Part shown: positions 1 to 9,180 of the stretch, piece by piece
How the letters are laid out: the number at the start of each line of letters is the position of its first letter
Numbering within the stretch: position 1 is the first letter of the stretch
From: Acinetobacter sp. ANC 4204
GTDB lineage: Bacteria; Pseudomonadota; Gammaproteobacteria; Pseudomonadales; Moraxellaceae
Direction: 5' to 3'
NCBI RefSeq assembly: GCF_002135205.1
Contig: NZ_NEFZ01000006.1
Coordinates: 124,001-188,000, forward strand
DNA length: 64,000 bases
Position numbers and translations under genes: made by a program
Notes under the pieces: generated by a model
The model's input: only the letters and a program-made list of their open reading frames with translations
Database searches by the model: none
What the model was told of the DNA's origin: nothing

Positions 1-809
1 ATCATCCACGGATGTGAGGCTTTTTGATCCCATGTTAAAAGTGTACGATTTAGAGTTGCCAGCAAAGGTAGGCCTTCATTGGTTTCGCCTTCCAAACTAA
101 CAAATTCATCGGCATCTGTATTTGAACGGGTAATTTTGTCTAATCTTGAAATTTCACTACTTTTTAAAATTAAAATGTTTTTGAGCAAGTTAATCGGTAG
201 CAATTCTTTTTCGGCATCTTGTTTAGACTGGACAGAAACATTGTCCAATTTGGTGACCGCATCATACTCGCCCAAATAATTATCGAGAAAAATATACACA
301 GCCTGTAAAAATGCATCTTTTTCAGCGACATTATATTCATCATGTACCACAACCAGATCAATCTCATCGGGATATTCAGCTTGCTGGTTAAAATAAAAAG
401 ACAAAGTCTCCTGACTAAACTCATAACCATGCATATTAATCCCAACACGTTCAATATCACTTTCAGGTTTAAGCGCAGTGAACTTCCACCCTGCAATCTC
501 AGGTGCAGCCACAATCAACTCTTCCACAAAAACAATATTTGGAATGATGCCATCAGGGGTAAGAATTAATTCAGCTGTTTGTGGGGTTAACATGCCCGTC
601 AGAAAAAAGATACCGCTATGGACTTTTTCCAATTCAGGCGTCAGTCGATCAAAGAAATCTCGCTCGATTTCAGTTTTACTGCCTTGATCCACAATGTGGT
701 GAAAATGCTGTTGATGCTGCTGAAACCATTGCCAAAATGCAGTATATACATTTTCATTCGCAGGCATTTTTTGCTTTTGAGAACCCCATAATTTTTTTAA
801 AAAACTCAT
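1..809 (-). CDS. Hypothetical protein, 3' end cut by window edge
   Basis: An open frame of 269 codons runs from an ATG at 809 off the left edge, so the C-terminus is missing. An AG-rich ribosome site (AGAGAAAAG) precedes the ATG. The start reads MSFLKKLWGSQKQ; the body is acidic, with no signal peptide and no clear membrane segment, so a cytosolic protein is likely. A stretch near residues 165-180 (AVYIFLDNYLGEYDAVTKL) looks well structured. I do not recognise the family and give no function. It lies downstream of tcdA on the same strand but a hairpin separates the two. Confidence 0.8.
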   Translation of the reverse strand, partial: MSFLKKLWGSQKQKMPANENVYTAFWQWFQQHQQHFHHIVDQGSKTEIERDFFDRLTPELEKVHSGIFFLTGMLTPQTAELILTPDGIIPNIVFVEELIVAAPEIAGWKFTALKPESDIERVGINMHGYEFSQETLSFYFNQQAEYPDEIDLVVVHDEYNVAEKDAFLQAVYIFLDNYLGEYDAVTKLDNVSVQSKQDAEKELLPINLLKNILILKSSEISRLDKITRSNTDADEFVSLEGETNEGLPLLATLNRTLLTWDQKASHPWM

Positions 810-856
810 TTTTCTTTTCTCTTTTTTCTATTGATTTCAATATTTTTTGTGGTCTA

Positions 857-890
857 TGGACTGTATCAATATATCGATTTATACAGTCCA
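857..890 (-). terminator. Hairpin downstream of tcdA
   Basis: A perfect 10-base stem (TGGACTGTAT pairing with ATACAGTCCA) with a 14-base loop lies between tcdA and the left-edge gene. It lacks a good T-run on the minus strand, so it may be a weak terminator or a processing site. Confidence 0.4.
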
Positions 891-908
891 ATTAAACCTA
901 AAACAGTC

Positions 909-1676
909 TTATTGTTTCGCTTTCATTCCATCTAATTTTTTCAGCACTTCCGCGACTGCCACCATCGCAAAGCTTGAAGTCACTACCACCGCAGAACCAT
1001 AGCCACCACAGCGTAGGCCTGCACTTGGACACACATCTGCACTGGAAAATGGATTATCAATCGAATAGACACAGCTAATGCCAAACTTTTCTTTTGGTTT
1101 TTTACAAATCCCCATTCCACGCAACTGGGTTCGAAGTTTTGCTAACATTGGATCTTGTTCGGTTTTAGACAGATCAGCCACTCGGATTTTCAATGGGTCG
1201 AGCTTGCCCCCCGCTCCCCCTGAAACAATCAATGGGATCTTATTAAAACGACAGTGCAACATCAGTGCTAATTTAGCTTTGACGTCATCAATACAATCTA
1301 AAATTAAGTCTGGTCGATGTTCTAAAATTTCTTTGACGTTTTCTGGAGTCAAATAGTCATCAATCACATTCACTTTCATTCTTGGATTGATCTGACGGCA
1401 ACGCTCCGCCATGACTTCGATTTTTTCTTGTCCAAGTGTCGAACTCAGCGCAGGCAATTGACGGTTAATATTCGAAGCCGCAATCGAATCCATATCAACC
1501 AGTGTTAATTCGCCGACGCCTGTACGCGCTAAAGCCTCGACTGCCCACGAACCCACACCACCAATCCCGATCACCATCACATGACTTTTTTCATAATATG
1601 AAAAGGCCTCGTCTCCATAAATTTTGGCTACACCAGCAAAACGGCGGTCATATTCATCATGTTGCAGATCAGTCAT
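909..1676 (-). CDS. tcdA: tRNA threonylcarbamoyladenosine dehydratase TcdA
   Basis: The 255-residue product is an E1/MoeB/ThiF-fold enzyme. In this family TcdA uses ATP to cyclise t6A at tRNA position 37 into ct6A. The nucleotide-binding loop GIGGVG is at residues 37-42, the acidic strand and arginine of the ATP site follow (LVDMDS, then NINRQ near 70-73), and the C-terminal half carries the GGAGGKLDP and cysteine-bearing segments (CVYS, CPSAGLRCGG) typical of the YgdL/CsdL group. Length matches the family. The ATG has a poor ribosome site. It appears to be transcribed alone, between the acnA terminator and the hairpin at 857. Confidence 0.93.
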   Translation of the reverse strand: MTDLQHDEYDRRFAGVAKIYGDEAFSYYEKSHVMVIGIGGVGSWAVEALARTGVGELTLVDMDSIAASNINRQLPALSSTLGQEKIEVMAERCRQINPRMKVNVIDDYLTPENVKEILEHRPDLILDCIDDVKAKLALMLHCRFNKIPLIVSGGAGGKLDPLKIRVADLSKTEQDPMLAKLRTQLRGMGICKKPKEKFGISCVYSIDNPFSSADVCPSAGLRCGGYGSAVVVTSSFAMVAVAEVLKKLDGMKAKQ

Positions 1677-1765
1677 GCGTACATCTATATCGGTAAAATC
1701 GTGTTCATTTTACCTGAATACGACCGTGGATTACATGCAGGCTGAGAGATTTCATCACTACAAAC

Positions 1766-1796
1766 AATAAAGCCCTGCTGCTGACAGGGCTTTATT
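1766..1796 (-). terminator. Intrinsic terminator of acnA
   Basis: A perfect 12-base inverted repeat (AATAAAGCCCTG / CAGGGCTTTATT) with a 7-base loop sits just past the acnA stop codon. Confidence 0.8.
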
Positions 1797-1805
1797 CCAT
1801 AGAGA

Positions 1806-4559
1806 TTATGTTGCAATTAAATTACGCAGTACATAATGTAAAATGCCGCCAGCTTTAAAGTATTCCACCTCATTCAAGGTATCAATACGGCACAACACCT
1901 TAAATTGGTCTTGACTGCCATCTTCTCGAAGCACCTGAATTTCCAAGGTTTGATGCGGCTGGATATCATCCGATAACCCATGAATCGAAAGCACTTCACG
2001 ACCTGTCAAATTTAAGGATTGGCGGGTTTGCCCATCCACAAACTGCAATGGCAATACTCCCATACCGACCAGATTGGAACGGTGAATTCGTTCAAAACTT
2101 TCGGCAATCACCGCTTTAACCCCCAGTAAGTTCGTACCCTTGGCAGCCCAGTCACGTGATGAGCCTGTGCCGTACTCTTTCCCAGCAATAATGATTAATG
2201 GCGTATGTTGCTGCTGATACAACATGGAAGCATCATAAATCGGCAGCTTTTCTCCTGTTGGAATATAGATTGTATTTCCACCTTCTTCACCACCCAACAT
2301 TTCATTCTTAATGCGGATATTAGCAAAAGTGCCTCGCATCATCACTTCATGGTTGCCACGTCGAGATCCATAAGAGTTGAAATCTTTGGCTTCAACCCCT
2401 TGTTCTTGCAAATAGCGTCCTGCGGGGCTGTCTTTCTTGATATTACCAGCAGGGGAAATATGATCGGTGGTCACTGAATCTCCAAGCACAGCCAAAATAC
2501 GTGCTTGTTCAATATTGCGAATCGGTTTCGGCGGCTGACCTATCTCTTCAAAAAAAGGCGGATGACGAATATAAGTGGAATTTTCTTGCCAAGCATAGGT
2601 CTGACTTTGAGGAATCTGAATCGCCTGCCATGCTGCATCACCATCAAAGACTGCCGCATATTCTTTATGAAACATCGCCGTATTGACACTCTGTAGCGCT
2701 TGATCAACTTCAACTTGACTCGGCCAAATATCTTTCAAGTAGACCGCCTGCCCATCTTTGCCTAGACCAATCGGTTGTGTCGTTAAATCTGTACGGATAT
2801 TGCCAGTTAAACCATAAGCCACCACCAAAGGCGGCGAAGCCAACCAATTGGTTTTCACGAGCGGATGCACACGCCCTTCAAAGTTACGGTTACCTGAAAG
2901 AACTGACGCGACATTGAGATCATGACACTGAATGGCTTCTTCAATCGGTTCAGGCAGCGGTCCAGAGTTCCCGATACACGTGGTACAGCCATAGCCAACC
3001 AAGTTATAACCCAACTCATCCAAATACGGCGTTAAACCTGCCGCAGCCAAATAATCGGTTACCACTTTAGAACCGGGCGCAAGGGAACTTTTTACCCACG
3101 GTTTACGCTGTAGCCCTTTTTCAATGGCTTTCTTAGCGAGGAGTCCCGCAGCCAACATCACGCTCGGATTGGAAGTATTGGTACATGAAGTGATCGCTGA
3201 AATGACCACATCACCATGGTTCAAGGGATAAGATTTTCCATCAATGGTACAAGATGGCTCCTCATGCGGTAGATTGGCTTTTTTAGCTTCAACAGCTGTG
3301 CCACCACCTTCATTTTCTAAACGCTCTTTGGCTTCTTTGGCTGGCTTGAGATTTAGTTCCATCAAGTCATGAAAAGTTTTAGGTACATCTGACAGCAAAA
3401 CACGATCTTGCGGACGTTTAGGGCCTGCCAAACTGGCCTGCACGGTGTTCATGTCCAAACTCAGTGTATCTGTAAAAACGGGTTCATCACCTGCATTTCG
3501 CCACAAGCCTTGCGCTTTACTATACGCTTCAACCAAATCAATGCGTTGTTGCTCACGACCTGTCAACGCTAAATAAGCCAAGGTCACATCATCAATCGGG
3601 AAGAAACCGCAGGTCGCGCCATATTCAGGAGCCATATTGGCAATCGTGGCACGATCCGCTAAAGGTAAATCTGCCAAACCATCGCCATAAAATTCGACAA
3701 ATTTACCCACTACGCCTTTTTGGCGTAGCATTTGTGTGATGGTTAAAACCAAATCTGTTGCGGTAATCCCTTCATGCAGTTTCCCTGTGAGTTTGAAACC
3801 GATGACTTCTGGAATCAGCATGGATACAGGCTGCCCGAGCATCGCCGCTTCAGCTTCAATCCCGCCAACACCCCAGCCCAGCACGCCTAAGCCATTGATC
3901 ATGGTGGTGTGTGAGTCTGTTCCCACCAAGGTATCAGGGAATGCAAAAGTTTGTCCCTCATCTTCGCCTAGCCATACCGCTTGAGCCAGATACTCTAAAT
4001 TGACTTGGTGGCAAATCCCTGTCCCTGGCGGAACAACACGAAAGTTATTAAATGCAGATTGCCCCCAACGTAAGAACTGATAGCGCTCACCATTACGCTG
4101 CATTTCAATTTCGACATTTTCAGCAAAGGCATCTTCATCGGCAAAATGATCGACCATCACCGAATGGTCAATCACCAAATCTACAGGGGACAAAGGATTA
4201 ATCAAATTCGGATCACCCCCTGCTTGAGCCATCGCAGCACGCATCGCGGCAAGGTCAACCACGGCGGGAACACCTGTGAAATCCTGCATCAGCACACGTG
4301 CAGGTCGATATTGGATTTCCTGATCTGAGCTTCTATTTTTTTGCCAATCGACTAAGGCTTGAATATGCTCTACTTTTACACTTTTTTGATCTTCAAAACG
4401 GAGTAAATTTTCAAGTAAGACCTTTAAAGACTTGGGTAATTGATCAATATTACCCAATGTTTGAGCGGCTTGTGGGAGATTAAAAATTTGATAGGATTTT
4501 GTACCTACCGTAAGTGTTTGTAAGGCATTAAAACTATTGATTTTGCTATATCTGGCCAT
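1806..4559 (-). CDS. acnA: Aconitate hydratase A
   Basis: The 917-residue protein is a full-length AcnA/IRP1-type aconitase that converts citrate to isocitrate in the TCA cycle using a 4Fe-4S cluster. Three cluster-ligand cysteines are visible: Cys459 in SCTNTSNPS and Cys525/Cys528 in GCTTCIGNSG. The C-terminal swivel domain has the GSSRDWAAKG motif. A strong ribosome site (GGGAGGGC) lies just before the ATG at 4559. It is slightly longer than the E. coli enzyme (891), partly because of a charged insert near residues 405-430. Transcription is monocistronic, ending at the hairpin at 1766. Confidence 0.97.
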   Translation of the reverse strand: MARYSKINSFNALQTLTVGTKSYQIFNLPQAAQTLGNIDQLPKSLKVLLENLLRFEDQKSVKVEHIQALVDWQKNRSSDQEIQYRPARVLMQDFTGVPAVVDLAAMRAAMAQAGGDPNLINPLSPVDLVIDHSVMVDHFADEDAFAENVEIEMQRNGERYQFLRWGQSAFNNFRVVPPGTGICHQVNLEYLAQAVWLGEDEGQTFAFPDTLVGTDSHTTMINGLGVLGWGVGGIEAEAAMLGQPVSMLIPEVIGFKLTGKLHEGITATDLVLTITQMLRQKGVVGKFVEFYGDGLADLPLADRATIANMAPEYGATCGFFPIDDVTLAYLALTGREQQRIDLVEAYSKAQGLWRNAGDEPVFTDTLSLDMNTVQASLAGPKRPQDRVLLSDVPKTFHDLMELNLKPAKEAKERLENEGGGTAVEAKKANLPHEEPSCTIDGKSYPLNHGDVVISAITSCTNTSNPSVMLAAGLLAKKAIEKGLQRKPWVKSSLAPGSKVVTDYLAAAGLTPYLDELGYNLVGYGCTTCIGNSGPLPEPIEEAIQCHDLNVASVLSGNRNFEGRVHPLVKTNWLASPPLVVAYGLTGNIRTDLTTQPIGLGKDGQAVYLKDIWPSQVEVDQALQSVNTAMFHKEYAAVFDGDAAWQAIQIPQSQTYAWQENSTYIRHPPFFEEIGQPPKPIRNIEQARILAVLGDSVTTDHISPAGNIKKDSPAGRYLQEQGVEAKDFNSYGSRRGNHEVMMRGTFANIRIKNEMLGGEEGGNTIYIPTGEKLPIYDASMLYQQQHTPLIIIAGKEYGTGSSRDWAAKGTNLLGVKAVIAESFERIHRSNLVGMGVLPLQFVDGQTRQSLNLTGREVLSIHGLSDDIQPHQTLEIQVLREDGSQDQFKVLCRIDTLNEVEYFKAGGILHYVLRNLIAT

Positions 4560-4686
4560 TCGGTTGCCCTCCCAGTATTGGCGAGTTTATTTATTATGAT
4601 GTTCTTCCTTTAATGTAAGCCTGTTTAGAAAAGAGTGTGTTCCCTTTTGGTTATCTTATTTTTATCGAGATTATTGTCTTATTCTT

Positions 4687-5508
4687 CTAAAATTTTAAAT
4701 GCAGAGCAGCCAATGAGTTTTGCCAAAGTTGAGTTGCAAGCGACTGTGTAGATTGACCTAGTGTCTGTGCCAACCCCTCCAACACATAAGGCAAATTGAC
4801 AGGGGTATTACGGGTTCGATGCTCAGTCGAGGTTTGACAGCACAACGGCGTCATATCAGGGCAATCTGTTTCAATCACCAAATGTTCAGTACCAATCGCC
4901 TGTACCACTTGATGCAATTTTTTGGCATTCGGATTAGTAATTTGTCCAGTCACCCCAATTTTAAAACCTAGCTTGATCAGTGCTTTAGCTTCTTCTACAC
5001 CACCACTAAAAGCATGAGCGATGCCACCTAATTTAAATTTTTGTGCTTTTAAAATGGCAATAGTTTCCGCATGTGCTTTGCGAATATGCAGTAATACAGG
5101 CTTTTGATATTGTGTTGCCAATGCCAATTGTTCAATAAAATAATACTGCTGTTTGGCGAAAAGTTCGGGCTGTTTATGTTGTTTTAAAAACGTATCTAAA
5201 CCAATTTCACCCACCGCCACACAGTCATGTTGTTGCAAGATCTGCTCAAGTCGCTGTAAATGTTCAGTTTGATGTTGTTCGATATAAAACGGATGTAAGC
5301 CTGGCGCTAGATAAGAGGACGGAACATTATCCCAGTTTGTTAACTGCTGATGGATCTGAATCAGCGCATCAAATCGCGATTCCAGAAAACCAATCAGTAC
5401 CAGTGCATCAACCCCTACTCGTTTTGCTTGCTCAGCCAATTGTTGCCGATCCAAATCAAAATCGGCAACATCAAAATGAGTATGGGTATCAAACAGAGGC
5501 AAGCTCAT
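4687..5508 (-). CDS. TatD family metal-dependent hydrolase/DNase
   Basis: The 273-residue product is a TIM-barrel metallohydrolase of the TatD family, known for 3'-5' DNase activity. The metal site is intact: His9 and His11 in DTHTHFD, the glutamate in VGEIGLD, histidines in LLHIRKA and IAHAFSG, and the aspartate in IETDCPD. The gene starts 6 bases after the stop codon of the lipoprotein gene at 5515-6465, so it is the last gene of a three-gene unit. It is not next to tatABC, which lies at 51.9 kb. Exact TatD/YcfH/YjjV subgroup is not assigned. Confidence 0.9.
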   Translation of the reverse strand: MSLPLFDTHTHFDVADFDLDRQQLAEQAKRVGVDALVLIGFLESRFDALIQIHQQLTNWDNVPSSYLAPGLHPFYIEQHQTEHLQRLEQILQQHDCVAVGEIGLDTFLKQHKQPELFAKQQYYFIEQLALATQYQKPVLLHIRKAHAETIAILKAQKFKLGGIAHAFSGGVEEAKALIKLGFKIGVTGQITNPNAKKLHQVVQAIGTEHLVIETDCPDMTPLCCQTSTEHRTRNTPVNLPYVLEGLAQTLGQSTQSLATQLWQNSLAALHLKF

Positions 5509-5514
5509 GCTTAA

Positions 5515-6465
5515 TTAACTCTTGGCTTCTGAAGCAGCCTGTGCGCTCTGTTTGGCTTTGGGTAAATACTCAGGCTTTAATATTTTCTGGAGCTGATCAT
5601 ACCCAATGGTTAAGCGCGGTAAGCCCACCACATAAGGGCCAATTTCATACTCGCCATATTGCAAAATCAGCCCTTCAGTACCCAAGTAATAATTGTTACT
5701 CAAGCTAAACTTCCATGCTTGCTCATATTCATCGACATTGGTCGCTAACTTCGTGTCCACAATCCAAGTACGAAAGGCTTCATGTGCGACTTTATTCAAC
5801 GCTGCTTTTTGATTGGGCAACAATAGATCATCCAAGCTCACGAGCTTCTGCTGTTTTAAATCAAAATTGTAATAATGCTGTGATGATGAACCATGTGCAC
5901 CACCTAAGTAGCTACTGGTATTCAACACCACCGTCGCCAGAGGGTCTTTGGCATTTAAGATTTTCGGTTTAATCATCAAACTGATTTGATGGTTAGAACT
6001 TAGGTCTTTTAGTTCCTGATCTAAAGCAAGAAAGGCGGCCAAATAGGGTTGAACTTGTTTCTCTAATTTCAGTTTCGGTGTGAGGACTTGGCTCACTGTT
6101 GTAGGCTCTGAACTGGCAACAGTTGAACTTGCTACTGTTGCATCATGGCTACTATGAACAGGTGAGATATCAATGATCTGTGATAAATCGTCAATGATTT
6201 TCTGATCAATAAAAGCATCAATAAATGCCTGATTACTTTGTAAACGATCAATATTTAATTCAGGGCAAGCATTACCATCACATTCAGGCAATTCAAATTG
6301 TAATTTTTCAGTATCCCCCACCAGTTTCAATACCGTTTCTGCCTCAGAAGCGGCTGTGGTTTGGGTCGCAGGCGTTTGTGGTTCTTTGTCTTTCGGTTGG
6401 CAGGCCGTCAGACCGATTAAGGCTGCAAGTACGCTGATTGTCAATATTGTTTTGCTTTTTAACAT
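5515..6465 (-). CDS. RsiV/DUF3298-like lipoprotein
   Basis: Starting at the ATG at 6465 (an upstream TTG at 6492 is less likely), the 316-residue product opens with a lipoprotein signal ending in the lipobox LTAC, so it is probably lipid-anchored. The C-terminal half has the features of the DUF3298/RsiV domain: YLGGAHGSSSQHYYNFD, then SLDDLL and a terminal segment EYEIGPYVVGLP. A linker rich in Ser/Thr/Val/Ala (residues about 110-125) joins it to the N-terminal part, which contains the pair CDGNACPEL. It is paralogous to the gene at 6513-7331 just upstream. Function is unknown; related domains bind lysozyme in RsiV, but that role is not shown here. Confidence 0.8.
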   Translation of the reverse strand: MLKSKTILTISVLAALIGLTACQPKDKEPQTPATQTTAASEAETVLKLVGDTEKLQFELPECDGNACPELNIDRLQSNQAFIDAFIDQKIIDDLSQIIDISPVHSSHDATVASSTVASSEPTTVSQVLTPKLKLEKQVQPYLAAFLALDQELKDLSSNHQISLMIKPKILNAKDPLATVVLNTSSYLGGAHGSSSQHYYNFDLKQQKLVSLDDLLLPNQKAALNKVAHEAFRTWIVDTKLATNVDEYEQAWKFSLSNNYYLGTEGLILQYGEYEIGPYVVGLPRLTIGYDQLQKILKPEYLPKAKQSAQAASEAKS

Positions 6466-6512
6466 AAATAACCTATTAGCTGTTGAAGCCAACTCTTGCT
6501 TAGACCAATGCT

Positions 6513-7331
6513 TTAAAATAACTGGGTGTAGACATCGGCTTTTAATACCTGTTGAGTTTGTGCTTTCGTCAAATAAATATCAAGCTGAGTCCCATCTTTT
6601 ACAATTTCATGGGTTCGATAATGTAAACCGATGCCCTCTTGGTCAAAGAACCAATCTGCTTGCCCCCAGTATAATTTTGCAGGTGCAACGTTTCTGACTT
6701 CTGGTTCTTGCTTCTTCAACCAATCTTGATACGCTTTTTGCACCAGTACATTCATCGCAATTTGCTGTTTAGGATGAATTAAATCTAATAATGCCACCGC
6801 CTTTTGACTTTTGCGATCCGCAACAAAGAAATAATACCGTTCCTTAACATTAACATTCTCTTGATTGGTATCCACCCCAATTTGCATCAACACAAACTGA
6901 TTGCGCTGATACGGTATACGCGTATACATCGCTAAGCTATAGGCTTTGTTTCGGCTAAATTCAGCCTGCCAAGTATCTGACTTTTTCACGTAGGCATTGA
7001 TGGCTTGTTGTAAACTCATATCTTGTTTCAAGCCAATTTGGTCTTGAATGACCCGAGCCTGACTTTTGGCAATCCATTGGTTTAACCAAGCATCTTTTGT
7101 TTTTAAAGTCTGAATGTCTAATTCGATACAGTTCTTAGTCTCACAAAAGGGCTGTGCGATATCCGCTGCTTGTTGTTGAATATTTAAATACGGCAAGACT
7201 TCAGCCTGCTCTGTTTTAAACACCGAGCTTTTGGCATCTGTATCTGTTTCAGATTGTTTAGAGGAGTCACATGCTGTCAGTAAGACAGTCAAACTCACTA
7301 ATGTTGTATAAATAGCCTGTTTGTGCAACAT
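6513..7331 (-). CDS. Lipoprotein, paralogue of the downstream RsiV-like lipoprotein
   Basis: The 272-residue product has a lipoprotein signal with lipobox LLTAC at residues 17-21. Its layout follows the downstream gene: a CETKNCIELDI segment like CDGNACPELNI, a RYYFFVADRKSQKAVALLDL segment like the HYYNFDLKQQKLVSLDDL region, an aligned WFFDQEGIGLHYRTHEI, and a C-terminal LTKAQTQQVLK. It lacks the GGAHG motif. The gap to the next gene is 47 bases, and the two plus the TatD gene probably form one operon. No function is assigned. Confidence 0.78.
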   Translation of the reverse strand: MLHKQAIYTTLVSLTVLLTACDSSKQSETDTDAKSSVFKTEQAEVLPYLNIQQQAADIAQPFCETKNCIELDIQTLKTKDAWLNQWIAKSQARVIQDQIGLKQDMSLQQAINAYVKKSDTWQAEFSRNKAYSLAMYTRIPYQRNQFVLMQIGVDTNQENVNVKERYYFFVADRKSQKAVALLDLIHPKQQIAMNVLVQKAYQDWLKKQEPEVRNVAPAKLYWGQADWFFDQEGIGLHYRTHEIVKDGTQLDIYLTKAQTQQVLKADVYTQLF

Positions 7332-7378
7332 GCGCTTTCCATGAATTTCATGATTAAAATAAAGTGTCTTACTTAATA

Positions 7379-7410
7379 AAACAGCTTCATGAAGAAGCTG
7401 TTTTATTTTT
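7379..7410 (-). terminator. Hairpin downstream of prfC
   Basis: AAACAGCTTC pairs perfectly with GAAGCTGTTT around a 5-base loop, 20 bases past the prfC stop. The better T-run is on the plus strand, so the structure may act in both directions or protect the prfC 3' end. Confidence 0.6.
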
Positions 7411-7421
7411 TAAAATTCCGA

Positions 7422-9011
7422 TTAGTGTTCGCGAGTATTGCGGAACACGATGTCTGGATAACGCTCTTGCATGAGTTGCAAGTTGACACGACTTGGTGCC
7501 AAGTAGGTTAAGTGACCACCACCATCAACCGACAACTGGTCATGTGCCTTTTTCTTGAACTCATTAAATTTTTTGTCGTCATCACAAGACACCCAGCGCA
7601 CCGTATTAATGCTCACAGGCTCGTAGACGCAATCGACTTTGTATTCTTCTTTCAAACGGTATGCCACTACTTCAAACTGAAGCACACCAACAGCACCCAC
7701 AATCAGATCATTACTATTCTGCGGCATGAAGACCTGTGTTGCACCTTCTTCTGAAAGTTCTTTGAGGCCTTTTTGTAACTGCTTCGACTTCAATGGATCT
7801 TTCAAACGTACACGGCGGAACATTTCAGGAGCAAAGTGTGGAATACCTGTGAATTGCAGTTTTTCACCTGAAGTAAAAGTATCACCAATTTGAATCGTGC
7901 CGTGGTTATGTAAACCAATAATGTCACCCGGCCATGCTTCTTCTAGGTGCTGACGATCACCCGCTAAGAAAGTCAAAGCATCACTAATACGTACATCTTT
8001 ATCTAGACGCACATGCTTCATTTTCAAGCCTTTTTCATATTTGCCTGAACAAATACGCATAAAGGCAATACGGTCACGGTGTTTCGGATCCATATTGGCT
8101 TGAATTTTAAAGACAAAGCCCGTAAAACCTTCTTCTGTGGCTTCAACCAAACGATTTTCTGTTGGGTGGGCTTTCGGTTCAGGCGCATAATTACTAAATG
8201 CATCTAACACATGGTCTACACCAAAGTTACCCAAGGCTGTACCAAATAAAACTGGGGTTTGTTTGCCTTGTAAGAATAACTCTCGGTCAAGTGGCTCATT
8301 GGCCATTTGCACTAGTTCTAAAGACTCTTCAAATGCAGCCCAAGCTAGCTCACCGACTTTTTCACGTAAGTCAGCATAGTCATAGCCATCACGAACTTCA
8401 ATATCGGTAATGGTTGAACCAAAACCAGCTTTATAAACATAGAACTTTTCTTCGATTAGGTTAAATACCCCAGCGAAGTCACGGCCCGTACCAAGTGGCC
8501 AAGTAATCGGCACGCATTTGATTTTGAGAACGTTTTCAATTTCATCCAACAGTTCTAAAGGCTCACGGATTTCACGGTCCATTTTGTTCACAAATGAAAT
8601 AATTGGGGTGTCACGCATACGACACACTTCCATCAATTTGATGGTACGGTCTTCGACCCCTTTTGCACCGTCAATCACCATTAAAGCCGAATCGACCGCC
8701 GTTAAGGTACGATACGTATCTTCTGAGAAGTCTTCGTGCCCTGGTGTATCCAGTAAGTTGATCATTTTGTCTTTAAATGGAAACTGCATTACAGAGGTGG
8801 TAATCGAGATCCCACGCTCTTTTTCCATTTCCATCCAGTCCGATGTCGCGGCACGGTCAGATTTACGGCTTTTTACCATCCCCGCAACCTGAATCGCTTG
8901 TCCCCATAACAATAGTTTTTCGGTCATGGTGGTTTTACCCGCATCGGGGTGGGAAATAATCGCAAAGGTGCGACGCTGCGCAACTTGCGCGGCTAATTCA
9001 TTTTTAAACAT
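7422..9011 (-). CDS. prfC: Peptide chain release factor 3
   Basis: The 529-residue protein is a translational GTPase of the RF3 class, which recycles RF1/RF2 from the ribosome after termination. The P-loop SHPDAGKTT is at residues 20-28, followed by G2/G3 ([14 protein letters not shown]) and G4 (NKMDRE). Full length for RF3 (E. coli 529). The region between 400 and 470 ([16 protein letters not shown]) is the typical domain III signature. A hairpin lies downstream and the next minus-strand gene starts 90 bases away, so it is probably a single-gene unit. Confidence 0.97.
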   Translation of the reverse strand: MFKNELAAQVAQRRTFAIISHPDAGKTTMTEKLLLWGQAIQVAGMVKSRKSDRAATSDWMEMEKERGISITTSVMQFPFKDKMINLLDTPGHEDFSEDTYRTLTAVDSALMVIDGAKGVEDRTIKLMEVCRMRDTPIISFVNKMDREIREPLELLDEIENVLKIKCVPITWPLGTGRDFAGVFNLIEEKFYVYKAGFGSTITDIEVRDGYDYADLREKVGELAWAAFEESLELVQMANEPLDRELFLQGKQTPVLFGTALGNFGVDHVLDAFSNYAPEPKAHPTENRLVEATEEGFTGFVFKIQANMDPKHRDRIAFMRICSGKYEKGLKMKHVRLDKDVRISDALTFLAGDRQHLEEAWPGDIIGLHNHGTIQIGDTFTSGEKLQFTGIPHFAPEMFRRVRLKDPLKSKQLQKGLKELSEEGATQVFMPQNSNDLIVGAVGVLQFEVVAYRLKEEYKVDCVYEPVSINTVRWVSCDDDKKFNEFKKKAHDQLSVDGGGHLTYLAPSRVNLQLMQERYPDIVFRNTREH

Positions 9012-9180
9012 AAATTAAATCTGCAATTGATACATAGCCTGAATGATCGCCCCGATCAATAAAGGCTATACAGGAAATTCTAAATTGGGCTAATTGTATC
9101 CGAATACCGCTTGGGCTTCTATTGTCTTTTATCAAGCCCTGTTAGAAAGCCCCCTAACCGAACTGCAAATGCCAAAACAG

